DNA of 64,000 nt from Piromyces finnis (Eukaryota; Neocallimastigomycota; Neocallimastigomycetes; Neocallimastigales; Neocallimastigaceae). The notes beneath the pieces were generated by a model. The model was not told the origin of the DNA, searched no databases, and saw only the letters and a list, made by a program, of their open reading frames with translations. This document shows, piece by piece, positions 1-17,300 of this stretch (within the stretch, counting starts at the first letter, position 1; each line of letters begins with the position of its first letter). The position numbers and the translations under genes are program-made. The DNA lies in contig MCFH01000010.1 of the NCBI GenBank assembly GCA_002104945.1, positions 802,501 to 866,500 of the forward strand, in the 5' to 3' direction.

Positions 1-4550
<4,550 letters not shown>

Positions 4551-6662
4551 TCTTTAAATTTAAATAAATAAATAATTACTTTAATAAAAAAAAATAGATA
4601 AATATTGTGTTAATATATTATAATGTCAATTGAAATTCTTTTTATAATAATTAAAATTAAATTAATATTTTTTATTTTTTATTATAAAATATCTTATAAT
4701 AATAATTCATTATAAAAAGTATAAAGTTAAGCACTATACTATTTAATTTTAATTATTTTATTAAAATATTTGAAAAATTATATTTGTTTTTATTAATTAT
4801 ATAAAAAAACCCGAGAAAAAAACAATATAAATTTTAAATTAATTGTAATATATATTATTTACTTTCTATTATTCTATAAAGTAATTTATTGCTATATTAG
4901 ACTTTATTATTATCTATTCCTTTACTGTTTTATGTTATTTGTTCCTTTTTATATATATGGATAGATTATTATCAAATATATTTCTTTCAAATAAATTCTC
5001 TTATTGAAATAATTAAAGTATAATAAATAATTATTTTATAATAATCCTTTTAATGTTTTAGAATTCTTATATTTGATAATACTATATTATTTGGTTAAAT
5101 ATATATAAAAAGGATGTTATCTTTTATTTGTATAAAAAAGATAATGAAAAAAAGTGTTAAAAGAATATAATATAAAAATAAAAAATATCAAATATTCTTA
5201 TAATATTATTAAATTTTAATAAGGTTTATTAAATTTTTGAAAGTAGATTCTATTATCATTTATAGTTCAAAGATTTAATTTTTGTAATTATTAAGATTTA
5301 TTAAATTTTTTTGAAATAAGTATTTTTAATACTTTTTTTTTTAATGGAAAATACAACTATTTAATATAATATATGATATAATTAAATAATTTATAGTATA
5401 ATATTATTTGTATTACATTGTAATATTAAAAATTTTATTTAATAATAAATAATTATTATATGTTTAAATAAAATAATATTTATTTTTTAATATTTATATT
5501 ATTTACAAGTTACAATAAATAACAAACAACTAAAAAAAAAAAAAAGAAAAGATAAATTAACTATATATTTTCAGAATGCATAAACATATTATTTATACAA
5601 TACATAATTAATATTATTTATTGTATATTTTATTAATAATTATAATTAATATTATAATTATTAATAACATCATTAGATTTATATAATCTTACAAAAGAAT
5701 GGTTCTAAAAATTTTTTTTATCGATATTGGTTATTACTTAATATATTATAAATTAAATTTGTATTAATTAAAATTTTAATTTAATAATTTTTAATAGGCA
5801 TCTACATAAACAATTTTTTTATATATTTTTAGGTAATAATGTTAAGGCATAAAAGTTTTATATTTAAAAATAATTCACTATATATATAAATAGAATTAAA
5901 TATATTTAGACATATAAAAGATTTAGAAACTAGGAATATTATATGACTTTTTAATACACTTTTTTTATGTATTAAATAGCTATATAATTTTATAAATCCG
6001 CATGATATATTTTGTAATTAAGTACAAAATAATATGAAAAAAATTGTACTTTTTTTTTATTAAATTATATATTTGTTATTTGATTATAAACCTTATTTTT
6101 TATACAATAATGTTGTATTCATTTTATTATAAAAGTAACTTTTTCTTTTTTTGAACTAAATAATATGTTTATTTAAATATATTATTTAGTTTAAACAATA
6201 AAAATTGAATAAAGCTTTTTTTAAAGTTATATTATTGATTAAATTAACAAAAATAAAAATTTAAATAACAACAGAACACGTGAATATTAATTCATAAAAT
6301 ATTTGATAAACAGAATTTATGTAATATTTTTATATTTTTATGTATTAAATTACTATACCAAAAAATTTACTATATAATAGCAATCATGACCCAAAAATAT
6401 TAGTTCCTCCTTTTACCCATAGACAAAATTTTTAGGTATGTATAGATTAATTTAATCTAAATAATTGATTTTATAGACATATAAATAAATTACTTTACTT
6501 TTTTAAAGATTATTTTAAATGTTATTTAGTAAATATGAATTAAACATTTTTCATTTTCATTAATAAAATATAAAATATGATTTAATTTTTATTTTTTAAT
6601 TTGAATAAAAATGGATTTTTTTTAATTTTTTTTTTTTTTTAAAAAAAAAAGAATAAACAAAA

Positions 6663-6695
<33 letters not shown>

Positions 6696-6915
6696 TTAAA
6701 ACATGTAAAAGATATAATGTTAATGTTAAAATGTATTAGGGATAATATATTTATCATATAAGATTAAATTACAAAAAAAAAAAAAAAAAAAGTATTAAAA
6801 AAGTATTTTTGAAAATGATAATAAATTATAATATTAATAAATTATAATATTCTAAATTTTAAATTTAGAACAATTTAACGTTCTCTGTCACCCGTAACTC
6901 TCTCGACAGGCCATT
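4551..6915. other. Intergenic AT desert, divergent promoter region
   Basis: Very AT-rich DNA between the divergently transcribed PKC1 and uS2 genes. It must carry both promoters. It has homopolymer tracts and a short AAT run at 6666-6694. I see no ORF with coding character and no RNA gene. Confidence 0.6.
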
Positions 6916-8005
6916 ATGTCTCGGTTACCAAAAATTTTAGAACCAAGCCAAAAAGATATCCATGTAAGTAAAAAAATTAATATGTATAAATATATATATA
7001 AACAAAAAAAAGGAAAATAATTAATGTCAATGAAATAATTGAAATTAATAGGATCTTTTAGCTGCCCAAGTTCACTTGGGTTCAAAAAATTTAAACTTCC
7101 AAATGAAACCATACATTTGGAAGAGAAGAAATGATGGTATATTATAATTAAAGATTTAAAATAATAAAACATGTCTATAAATTTGTAAAAATATTTTATA
7201 ATTTATTAAAAATATCTCCAATTGTTAATATAATTTATAAGGTACTCACATCATCAATATTCAAAAAACCTATGAAAAGCTTGTTTTAGCTGCAAGAATC
7301 ATAGCTACTATTGAAAATCCTTCTGACGTTGTTATCGTTTCTTCTCGTCAATATGGTCAACGTGCTGCTTTGAAGTTTGCTAAATATACTGGTTCTCAAG
7401 CAGTAGCTGGTAGATTTACACCAGGTACATTTACTAACTATATTACTCGTTCATTCAAAGAACCACGTATTATTATAACTACCGATCCAATTGCTGATCA
7501 TCAAGCCATTTATGAAGCCTCTTATGTAAATATTCCAGTTATTTCATTATGTGATGCTGATTCTCCACTTCGTTATATTGATTGTGCTATCCCAACAAAT
7601 AATAAAGGTAAGTATGCCATTGGTTTAATCTTCTGGTTACTTGCAAGAGAAGTTTTAAGACTTAGAGGAGAAATTTCACGTACTGAAGAATGGGATGTTA
7701 TGCCAGATATGTTCTTCTATCGTGATCCTGAAGAAATAGAAAAGGAAAACGCTACAGCCGCTACTGAAGAAGTAAGTATTATATTTAGTTTATTAGTAAC
7801 TATTATAATGAATAAAATAAATATATATAATATTAATAATTAAATAATTTTAAATTAATTTTATAAAAAAAATTAATAGGAAGAGAATGTTGAAGTTACT
7901 GAAGAAGATGAAGGTTTTGAAAATGGTTCTGTCCCAATCAATTGGACTCAAGACAACGCTGGAAATTGGGGTGAAGAAACTGATAATCAAGAATCAGCTT
8001 GGTAA
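6916..8005 (+). CDS. RPS0: 40S ribosomal protein uS2 (RPSA/Rps0)
   Basis: Structural protein of the small ribosomal subunit, needed for 18S rRNA maturation. Exons 6916-6963, 7052-7136, 7242-7771, 7880-8005 total 789 nt (262 residues), matching the usual family length. Family landmarks seen in order: [14 protein letters not shown] near the N-terminus, [63 protein letters not shown], and a C-terminal acidic tail ending in tryptophan-containing [10 protein letters not shown]...SAW repeats. All four exons join in phase at GT...AG sites. The start ATG is the only one in frame upstream of the [12 protein letters not shown] segment. Codon use is less AT-driven than in neighbours, as expected for a highly expressed gene. 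It lies alone on the plus strand, divergent from PKC1. Confidence 0.97.
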
Positions 8006-9340
8006 ATCGAATCTTTTTCCACCTAAAATACTGATTAATTTCTATATGAAATTTAAAAATACATATAAAAGAATTATATTTAAATTAATTTTGTAAGAGA
8101 CCATTAATAAAAATATAATTTTTTTTAAAAATATAAATTCACATTTATATATATAAATCTTTAAAATGAGAAAGTTTATTACATTTATGAGTTAAAAGAA
8201 AATGAAATTAAAAATATATCCTTAATTTTAATAATAATAGTAGTAGTTTAAAATAATAATATATATTCTTAAACTACTGGTAATCTTTTTTTTTTTGGAA
8301 AAAAAAAAAAAAAAATCTTTTATATGGTTATTTAATTTTATTTAATTCTTTAAAATAATTATTATATAATTGTAAAATTATGGTAATTAACTTATTCAAC
8401 ATAATGAAGTCCAATATATAACAATATTAAACATTATAATTGTTTAGTCCATCCAAATAATCAATTATCAATTATCTTAGCAAAAAACATTCAATTGTCT
8501 CATAATATAATAGTAATAATAATGTTATTAGAGATAATAGAGATAATAATGCATAATATTAATAGAAAAAGTGATTATTCTAATATTTAAAATTTGAATA
8601 CCTATTATTGTTTAATGAAGGTTAAGTTATTGAAGCTATTAATAATGAGGGAATATTAAGTGCATAATAATTATTAAAGTTTGTAAAAAAAAAATTTTAG
8701 TCACACCAATTTAATGAAGAATACTTTGCAAGTTCAAATTGAGATAAGTACTTATAAAGAATCTAGATTTTTTATAATAAAACAAAATCATGTTTTATGT
8801 TATTATCTATAAGTGGTCAATGCGGAAGAAATAGTATAATGACATTTTAACTTTAATTACATTATACTCATTTTCTATCTATATAAATAATATTTAAGTT
8901 ATCTATGTTAAAACATATTTTACATATTGCTGCTGTTAGAATATTTTGAAATCGATTATATTTTACTTGTATAAATATTATGTATTTATTAATATTATCA
9001 TATTATAATGAATTAATGAATTAATATCGTATTTAATTTTGTTCAAAATTATAATACAAATTTATTATTTTTTTGGTATAATAATTTATAAATTACATTA
9101 AATAAAATAAATATTAAAACACAGTAGTTATAAAAATATTTATTTAAATAATAATAAAGGAAATAAATAAAATTAATATTTAATATAAGATATATAAATA
9201 AATAAATATAAAATAAAAAAAATCTAATTTAAAATTAAAATTCTATGTAAATGGTCTTATTAATTAAAAAATAATATTTCTATTAATAATTTTCATTATC
9301 TCATACACCATAAACAATTGTCTTTTTATTTCATTCATCT
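8006..9340. other. Intergenic AT-rich stretch
   Basis: Downstream region of the uS2 gene. Some parts (about 8380-8960) are slightly less AT-biased and look like heavily decayed coding DNA, but I could not recover a reading frame or recognise a family. Confidence 0.5.
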
Positions 9341-9353
9341 ATTATACTGTAAT

Positions 9354-9846
9354 TCTGGTTCGACCCCGCAGATGTCAGTGCCTGTGGATTTTCCAACTGG
9401 GTTTGCCATGGGTTGGGTTATGATATTCAGGTAAGTATAAATGAACTTTCTAATTTACTACTATGATAATAACACTCGTCTAGCCGGCCTGAGAGGGTCT
9501 AGTGTACATGGTATATTCCAAATTAGAATTTAATAAGTGGTGACTTAGGCTATGCCAAAAACACAAATTATTCCTTAATCAATTTAAGTGTAAACATTAG
9601 GGGGCGGTTGACACGTGATTAAGTTGACTATAAGAGGCTTAGCATTGTAGTTGTGAAATATCGTACAACAACATTCATCTAATGTACATGAATTAAGTGA
9701 GCGTCGAAGCTGAAGAAACAGTATGACAGACCAGGAGGGTCACAACCACCTAGCAATAGGAATGAGCCAACGTTTCTCTAAGAACCACCATTGGGGCTAA
9801 CTCCAATCGATGGGAGAAATGCACTCGGAAGTTAAAAAAAAAAAAA
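9354..9846 (+). mobile_element. SINE-like retroposon, copy 1 (5'-truncated)
   Basis: Moderately GC-rich island of about 490 bp ending in a poly(A) run, flanked by a perfect 13-bp duplication ATTATACTGTAAT at 9341-9353 and 9847-9859. It begins with GGTTCGACCCC, a pol III B-box-like sequence, so the upstream tRNA-like part seen in copy 2 is missing. By eye it matches the reverse complement of 21914-22402 with about 15 differences, so both inserted fairly recently. No ORF is conserved, so it would depend on a LINE for mobility. It contains a strong splice-donor-like CAG/GTAAGT at 9428-9436. Confidence 0.88.
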
Positions 9847-9955
9847 ATTATACTGTAATGATATACAGTTATGTTTTTAATATTCTTACATAAAATATGA
9901 AGATAGAAAGTTATTGTATAATTCATCATTATCTTTTATTATTGGCATTATAGGT

Positions 9956-10320
9956 ATTATTTTTGAATAAAGTGACCTCCATAAATATATTTTTCATCTG
10001 GAAATTCTTTTTCCGTTATTAAAATAGTTTTATCATTTGAGACATATTGTTTAATGTATTTACTTAATTTAGCAATTGAAATAGAATTTTTATATACATA
10101 GAAAATATAACCTGTACAAAAGTATCAAAATTGAACAAATTCTTTTCTGAACTTACTACATATTCATACTATATTGGATATTCATCAAGTCTTATACCAT
10201 CCATTAAGGATTGAAAACCCTTTTGATTTTAAATTATTCTATAATAGTATTTTACTAACTTCTCCGGTATCATATTGACAACATGAATTAACTCATAGAT
10301 TTTATGTCAATTTTAATATT
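9956..10320 (-). pseudogene. Unidentified pseudogene fragment
   Basis: On the minus strand a coding-like stretch reads HKIYELIHVVNMIPEKLV, then passes two in-frame stops and one frameshift (near 10105-10110), and ends with the clean C-terminal segment EFPDEKYIYGGHFIQK and a stop at about 9956. The residue composition is protein-like and unlike random AT-rich translation. I do not recognise the family. Its neighbours are a SINE and a decayed LINE, so it may be host gene debris in a retroelement-rich zone. Confidence 0.5.
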
Positions 10321-10329
10321 TTATATCCT

Positions 10330-11170
10330 TTAATAAAATAGTTTAATAAAATTCACAATATTTCATAATTACTAATTAATTTTCAATAATTTTTTTATTA
10401 GAGTCTTAATAGTTATTTGGTTTATGTATATTGAATTTATCATTTACTTTTAGGTGGTTTTCCTTCCTTTTATGTATTTGTATTGTGCTTAATTATTATT
10501 AGAGTTCTTTTCAAGTATTTAGTCTTTTATATATTATCCAACTTGAGTTTTAATTTATTCTTTCTATATGTTAACTTTAGTCTCTATATGTTTTAATTAT
10601 TTACAATATTAAACAAGAGATAAATATTATTTTCTTGAATTTTCTAAAATCACTGTAAATTTAATAGAAAATCGACGCCATTACATTCTTGAATGTTTGT
10701 AATAAATAAAGGATGAATCAATGTCATCTGAATTTATGGAACCCTATCTATGAAGGTGTTATACCATTATTGATAGGACTAAATTAAATATATGAAGGTC
10801 TTAAACTATCTTTAATAATAATCTATTAATATAACTCATTTCACACTAAATTAAAGCATGATAAGTTATTAAAGTGTTGTAACAATGAATTAATTCATAT
10901 ATAATAAATTAAAATTATGAAACATAGTACTCCAAATAAGAATATAAAATACATAATTGAAAGTTCGTTTAATTTATTTTTTTTTAATATATAAAAAATT
11001 AAAATTAAAAATAAAAATAAAAATAAAAATAAAAAAAATATGTTTAAATAAACACAAATGAATAAAAATTGGGTTTAATGTATTCTAGTAATTTTAATTA
11101 AAGTAAGAAAGCCACTATTTTACTAAAGTATAATAATTGTATTTGACTTCCAATGGAACACCGAGTCAAA
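10330..11170. other. Intergenic AT-rich stretch
   Basis: AT-rich sequence between the pseudogene and the LINE. Short patches (about 10440-10560) have slightly protein-like composition on the minus strand and may be an upstream remnant of the pseudogene, but stops are frequent. An AAAAT-type simple repeat lies at 10998-11040. Confidence 0.4.
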
Positions 11171-11183
11171 GATCAAAATTTTA

Positions 11184-11627
11184 TCATGGGACAAAATTAT
11201 GATCTCTATTGGTTGCGCTGGCCCTCCTGGCCTGTCTTACTGTTTCTTCAGCATTGACGTTCTTGGATGTTGTTTCATACCTTTTGAACATTGACCATTG
11301 CTGGCCAATAGCAAAAGGCATGATTTTGGTTAGAAGTTCCGCTGTTACCGTCAAGAATGGTGTTTCTTCGTTAGTGCCAGATTGAATCTGACACTTGCAA
11401 AGTTCTCTCAATTCCATTGAATTGTAATTGATATTGTTAAAACTTCTTCCCCCAAGAAGGAATTTAAATATTTTACTGCACACACTAGAATAATCATACA
11501 CATTAATATTCACTGAATTATTAGAACTATTACTATTATTAACTAAATTACAAATTACTATCTAAATTAGAAATATTATATTCACTATTGCTATCATTAC
11601 TAATATTATTATTTCTACTACTACTAC

Positions 11628-11660
<33 letters not shown>

Positions 11661-13282
11661 TAGTGTTACTATTATTACTACTATTGTTACTATTACTATT
11701 AATATTATTGATATCTCTACTGATATTAACATTTTCATTATTATTGATAGGACTGTTGGAATTACATTGACTGAAAAAATTAATAGCTGGAATATGGAAT
11801 CATAATGTTTAATACGGATATCTCTAAATGTTGGACAATCTAATAATCAATGCTTAATACTTTGAACATTACACTTACAACATGGACAGTAGTTAAGACA
11901 AATTAGATCAATAAATTTAGCAGCTACTCTAGCATCCAACTTGTATCCGCTTCTTGCTTTCAATAGCCAGTAGAAGCCATAGGCAAACTCTGGGTACCCG
12001 TAACATAATTTGATAAAATCTTTGTTTCAATAAATTTATTATCATCATAATATTGTGCTTTGATTGAATTCCCTTTGAGAGTCCTACTTGATTTGCACCA
12101 CGTGTATTTTCTAGATTTAGGAATGTAATTGACAAGGTATGAGATAATATAATTTGAGTTTTTCCATTTGTTATATCTAACTAACCTGAGCTAACGCACA
12201 TTTGGCTGACAATGGAGGAATATTCAAATCTTTTGAGATAGAATACAAAGATATAAACGATACAGCTTTATGAACTCCGGTAACCCATCGTATTCCCTTT
12301 TCAACATGTTTCTGAGCAATCCTAGACCTAGCTTTGTTGGATCCAAATAATGGTTCAAAGTATGAAACTCTGCTAATCACTTGTGAGTTAAGTACTAGTT
12401 TTTTGAAAGGAATAGGAATATTAGGATTTCTTAAGTGTTTACTGCTGAAAAAAGTCCTTTCAAAACTTTGTTATTAAAAATTTTAATAACTGATTTAAGG
12501 GACAGATTCTTATCAAATGGAACACCATGATAAGTGTAACAATCAGTAGTTGGAATGGGTTTTCCTGCTAAGTAAAATGTTGGATTTTTCTTGTTCTGAT
12601 TTACTATTGATTCAGGATGAATTACCATCGTTGAACATTTCTGGATACCAAATTCCATATCATTATACAAAGCCATTCATTAACTCTTTTTAGCATCTTT
12701 TTTAAGCATCCTCTTGATGGAGCACAAATAAATATATTATCTGCAAAAAATCCACCACAGCATCGAATGTCACCTAAACTGACTCCGAGATCTTCGCACT
12801 CTTTAAATATATCATTAATAAAGAGATTAAAGAGAATAGGAGAAAGTGGGAAACCTTGACGGACTCCTTTCTTCACATCAAAAGATTTCGATATCAAATC
12901 TCCCTTCTTAGGAATAGAAACAATACTGGATTCATTCCATGAGTTGGGGAAGTCTCCATCCCAGATACGGTTGAATAATTTAAGAAGAAAATTTAAACCA
13001 TAAGCATCATTATCTGAAATGTCATTACCAGAAGAATTATTATCTGTAGCATTATTATAATCATTACTTGATGGAATTAATGTTTTGTAAAATACAATTG
13101 GAATACCATCCGGACCTGATGTTTTATAATTTGGAGTAAAGAGGATAGCTGACTTGACTTCATCAATAATAATATCTTGGTTGATATCTCATTCATCAAG
13201 CATAGGGAGTGAAAAATGTTTATTCGTTGGTTCTTCATACCAATGCTCCAAATCAAGACTTTACACCACTTGGATCAGATGC
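11184..13282 (-). mobile_element. Decayed non-LTR retrotransposon (LINE), 5'-truncated
   Basis: Minus-strand fragments in several frames together spell a LINE ORF2. From 5' to 3': SGPDGIPIVFYKT (about 13090-13130), the RT core KKGVRQGFPLSPILFN (about 12825-12875), the catalytic box GGFFADNIFI (about 12735-12765), in which the second Asp of the usual FADD is Asn, a thumb-like region (12177-12680), and a C-terminal Cys/His motif CPCCKCNVQSIKH...LLDCP (about 11834-11895). An Asn/Ser-rich linker (11540-11770) follows, then a domain starting KIFKFLLGG and ending at a stop at 11184. Stops and frameshifts throughout show it is dead. No poly(A) or target duplication is evident for this copy. The clade is uncertain. 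Confidence 0.85.
11596..11662. repeat. (ATT)n tract coding poly-Asn in LINE linker
   Basis: Run of ATT/ACT triplets; on the minus strand it encodes Asn and Ser in the linker between the LINE zinc motif and its C-terminal extension. Confidence 0.8.
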
Positions 13283-13940
13283 AAGATTTTCGAAATTTTT
13301 TTTTTTTAGACTAGGAAGAGAATACACATCTTTTATTTATTTACTTATTTAATTAGTGATATTACATAATATTAGGTGATAATACATATTGATATTGATA
13401 TAATAAATAATAAATAAAAATAATAAAATATATATAAATAAAAATATAAATATAAAAAAATATAAAATAATTATTTAAGTTGCATAAAAGTTCAATGAAC
13501 TCTGCAATTCGTATTGTGTGGGATTGGTCCCTACCTAATAAATTAAATGAAATAAAAAAAAGAAGTAACATCAGGTATGATAGTGTGGTGTCCATTAAAC
13601 TCTCCCATGAGTTCATAATGTTTTCATTCGAATTTGAGGAAATACTAACATTGAACACTGTGTACGGAACATTGGAAATGTTCCTTTGCCATATCGGTAC
13701 GACGTCGGCGCTCTTGATTACGTTAGGTGTCTTACTAAACCTATCAAAAAGTAGCTTCATAGAGCTACTAATGATAGGGATTGTTTTAGTAAGAAAAGCC
13801 GCGAGACCCTCTACATATGGAACATGAGACCCTGATGAACTGTAAAGCTGTTCATTCAAATGTCTTTGTTCCGCCTTATCGATTTGTAGCTCATCATAAG
13901 CTAAAGTTCCACCAAGAAGGAACGTAAAGATTTTCGAAAT
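13283..13940 (-). mobile_element. LINE 3'-terminal fragment with target-site duplication
   Basis: Fragment in minus orientation with its poly(A) tail (T run at 13296-13307) flanked by the perfect 14-bp duplication AAGATTTTCGAAAT at 13283-13296 and 13927-13940. Its body encodes a domain beginning FTFLLGG and running through SGSHVPYVEGLAAFLTKTIP to about LLCNLNNYF, then an AT-rich 3' UTR ending CTTCCTAGTCT-A(n). The protein segment is homologous to the C-terminal extension of the neighbouring LINE (11184-11500), so I read it as a 5'-truncated insertion of a sister LINE. It sits exactly at the upstream edge of the older LINE. Confidence 0.85.
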
Positions 13941-14346
13941 GATTTTTTAAACTTTCGTTTAATTAAAAAGAATTTAAATGTAACAGTTTTAATTTAATAA
14001 TTTTTGATTATATTTAAAATAATTCTACAAAAACTAAAAAATGCCAGTATAAATTATCTAGAAAAAAAAAAAAAAAAAAAATTACCACTTATAATTACAA
14101 AATATATTTTATTTTTAATTTTTTTTTTTTTTTTAATCCTTTTATTTTTATATTTTCTTTTTAAACATATAAACTTATATAAACTTATTTGTATTTATTA
14201 GAGAATAAAATTTATTTTTCTCTTAATTCTTTAAAAATAAAATAATATTTTCTACATTTTCTTTTATAAATAATTGCACTTTTTATATTAATAATACTTT
14301 TCATTATTTCTTATTTTTTTTATTTATTTATTTATCATTATTAAAA
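13941..14346. other. AT-rich spacer 3' of valyl-tRNA synthetase
   Basis: Poly(A)/poly(T)-rich DNA between the LINE fragment and the stop codon of the minus-strand synthetase gene. It should hold that gene's 3' UTR. No gene seen. Confidence 0.5.
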
Positions 14347-17300
14347 TTATTCGTCTCTTAATTTCATGAAGTTTTGAATAGCCTTTGTAATAGCTTCAAT
14401 TTCTGCTTCTAATGCCTTAAGCTTGGTACTGTTGACTTCACGAATTTCTTCTTTAACCTTAGTTTCATAATCTGGAACTTGAGTCTTCTTAAGAAGGCTA
14501 TCATAATTATTTTGAGTCTTCTTTTGCTTCTTTTCAAGTTTAGCAATTTCACCATCAAAGTCAACAAAACCCTTAACAAGAAGCATGACAGTAAGATCTT
14601 CATTTAAGGTATTAACTGAACAACCAGCTGGAACTGGTTCACCCTTAACAAGAACCTTAAGTTCCTTTAATCCCTTAACAAGAGTAACTACAGTTTGATT
14701 TTGGCTTTCAATTAATTCAGCTAATTCCTTAGAAGAAGCAACAGTGTAAACTATTTATTATTTATAATAATTTTATATATTTTAAAATTTACAATTAGTA
14801 AAAATATATAATAATAATAATAATAATTTATTTATTTATTTATATTTACCAGTTCCTTGACGAATGTTGTATTCAACAACAAGAGAACGAGCAGCATGAA
14901 TAACTTGGTTAATAGTATCAAAGTCCTTTTCAGCTTGTGGGTTAATTTGACTTTCGATCTTTTTTATATGTATATATAGTTTTAAATTAATAATTTACTT
15001 TTTAAGTACAATATTTAATAAAATATAACAATTTTATAATTAAATTACTTACAACAACTGGGTAAGAAGCCTTCATAATAGTTGGAATAGTATCATTTGG
15101 ACGACGTGGTAATCTTTGATATAATTCTTCAGTAATGAATGGCATGAATGGATGTAATAACTTAAGACCAGCTTCGAGACAATTGTATAAAGTATTGCGC
15201 ATAGAAAGTTTCTTTTCAGCAATACCTGGAACAGAATCATCAGCATCGACAACTGGCTTGACAGCTTCAACATAGACATCACATAATTCGTAAAGCCAGA
15301 AATTGTAAATTGCTGTAGTAGCATTCATTAAGTTAATAGTTTCTAAGTTTTCAGTAGTTTCCTTAATAGCAGCGTTTAATCTGGAAATAATCCACTTTTC
15401 AACTAAAGATTCATTACCAGTCATCTTTAATTTAAATAATACAATTCATTAATTAAAATTATTGTTATTATTATTATCGTAATATATAAACAAAATAAAT
15501 AATAGCATACTTCGTTGTTTTCTTTTGGCTTGAAGTCATCACCTAACTTCATTAAAGCAAAACGAGTTACGTTCCATAACTTGTTACAGAACTTACGATA
15601 ACCTTCAACACGGTTAATATCTAAATTAATATCACGTCCACTTGAAGTGTAAGCACATAAGGCGAAACGAAGAGCATCGGTACCACATTCTGGAATACCA
15701 TTTGGGAAATCTTTTTTCTATATAATTTAAATTTATTTATAATATTTTTAATATTTAAACAAATAAAATTAGTTTTTAATATATATTTTATATTAATATC
15801 ATTAATTATTATATACTTACTTGTCCTTCCTTAGCCTTGGAAACTTCTCTTGGATCAAGGTTACCATTTTCAAGTCTAGTTTGTAATAATTCTAAGGAAA
15901 TACCTTCAATAACATCAATTGGATCAATAACGTTACCTAAACTCTTACTCATTTTTCTACCGTGAGCATCTCTAACCATAGCGTGTGTGAAAACCTAAAA
16001 AATTTTTAATTAAAATTAACTCTCTTTATAATGATTTTATATTCATTTTTTACTATACATACTCTCTTGAATGGAACCTTGCCAGTAAGACGGATACCCA
16101 TCATTACCATACGGGCAACCCAGAAGAAGAGAATATCCCATCCAGTTTCTAAGATGGAATTTGGATAGAAGATTTCCATATCCTTGGTCTAAAATTTTAA
16201 TTAATAATATTTAATATTAATAATTATTATTATATTAATAACGATTCAATAATTATATCTTACTTGTTCTGGCCAACCAAGAATAGAGAATGGCCATAAA
16301 CCAGAAGAGAACCAGGTATCTAAAACATCTGGATCTTGAGTTAAGGTAATTTTTTCCTTTGGAACATCTGGATGGCTTTCATATGCCTTTTGTAAAGCTT
16401 CTTCTTCATTTCTACCAACAACCCAGCTGTCATCCTTATCCTTTACAATTATTATATTATTATTAATGATTTTTTCAAAAATATTTTAATTATAATTTAT
16501 GATTTATAAACAAATTAAATATATTTATATTTACTTCAAGAGGTTTTCCATCAATGTTAATTAAGTAAGCTGGAATTTGATGACCCCACCATAATTGACG
16601 TGAAACACACCAATCTTGACAGTTATCTAACCACTTGAACCATTCTCTTTCAGATAATTTTGGTTGAATTTCAATTTCACCATTTCTAACAGCATCAGCA
16701 GCAGCAGTAGCCATATCCTTACATTTGACCCACCATTGTGGTTTAAGCATTGGTTCAACAATATTACCTGAACGACTTTATGTTGTTTTATTTAATATTT
16801 ACATATTGTTGTTATTATTATTATTATATCTATCGCAATCAAATTAACATTTTATTTAGTTATATTATTATAACTTACCCACAAATTGGGATAACCATCT
16901 TATTGTCTTCAGTCTTCTTGTATAAACCTAATTCCTTTAATTTTTCAATAACAGCTTCACGAGCATCAAAACGTTTAAGACCCTATTTATTATATTTTTA
17001 ATTGTATAATTTTTAATCCTTTAATAAATATCCTTAAATATTCCAATTTATATTAATTAATTTTCAATACCAAAAAAGTATACTTACAGTGAATGGAGCA
17101 CCGTTTTCATTAATTGTACCATCATCATTCAAAATATTGATGAATTCTAAATTGTGACGCTTACCAACTTCGTAATCGTTGAAATCGTGAGCTGGAGTAA
17201 TCTTTACACAACCAGTACCAAAGTCACGTTCAACCATTTCATCACCAATAATTTGAATTCTTCTTCCATTGAATGGATGGATAACGTATTTACCAATAAG

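Noticed and set aside
8380-8960. Possible decayed gene between uS2 and the SINE
   Set aside because: Slightly coding-like composition, but no frame could be followed for more than a few residues.
13480-13827. Plus-strand 115-codon ORF
   Set aside because: Antisense of the LINE fragment; the minus frame has the homologous protein and the poly(A) confirms orientation.
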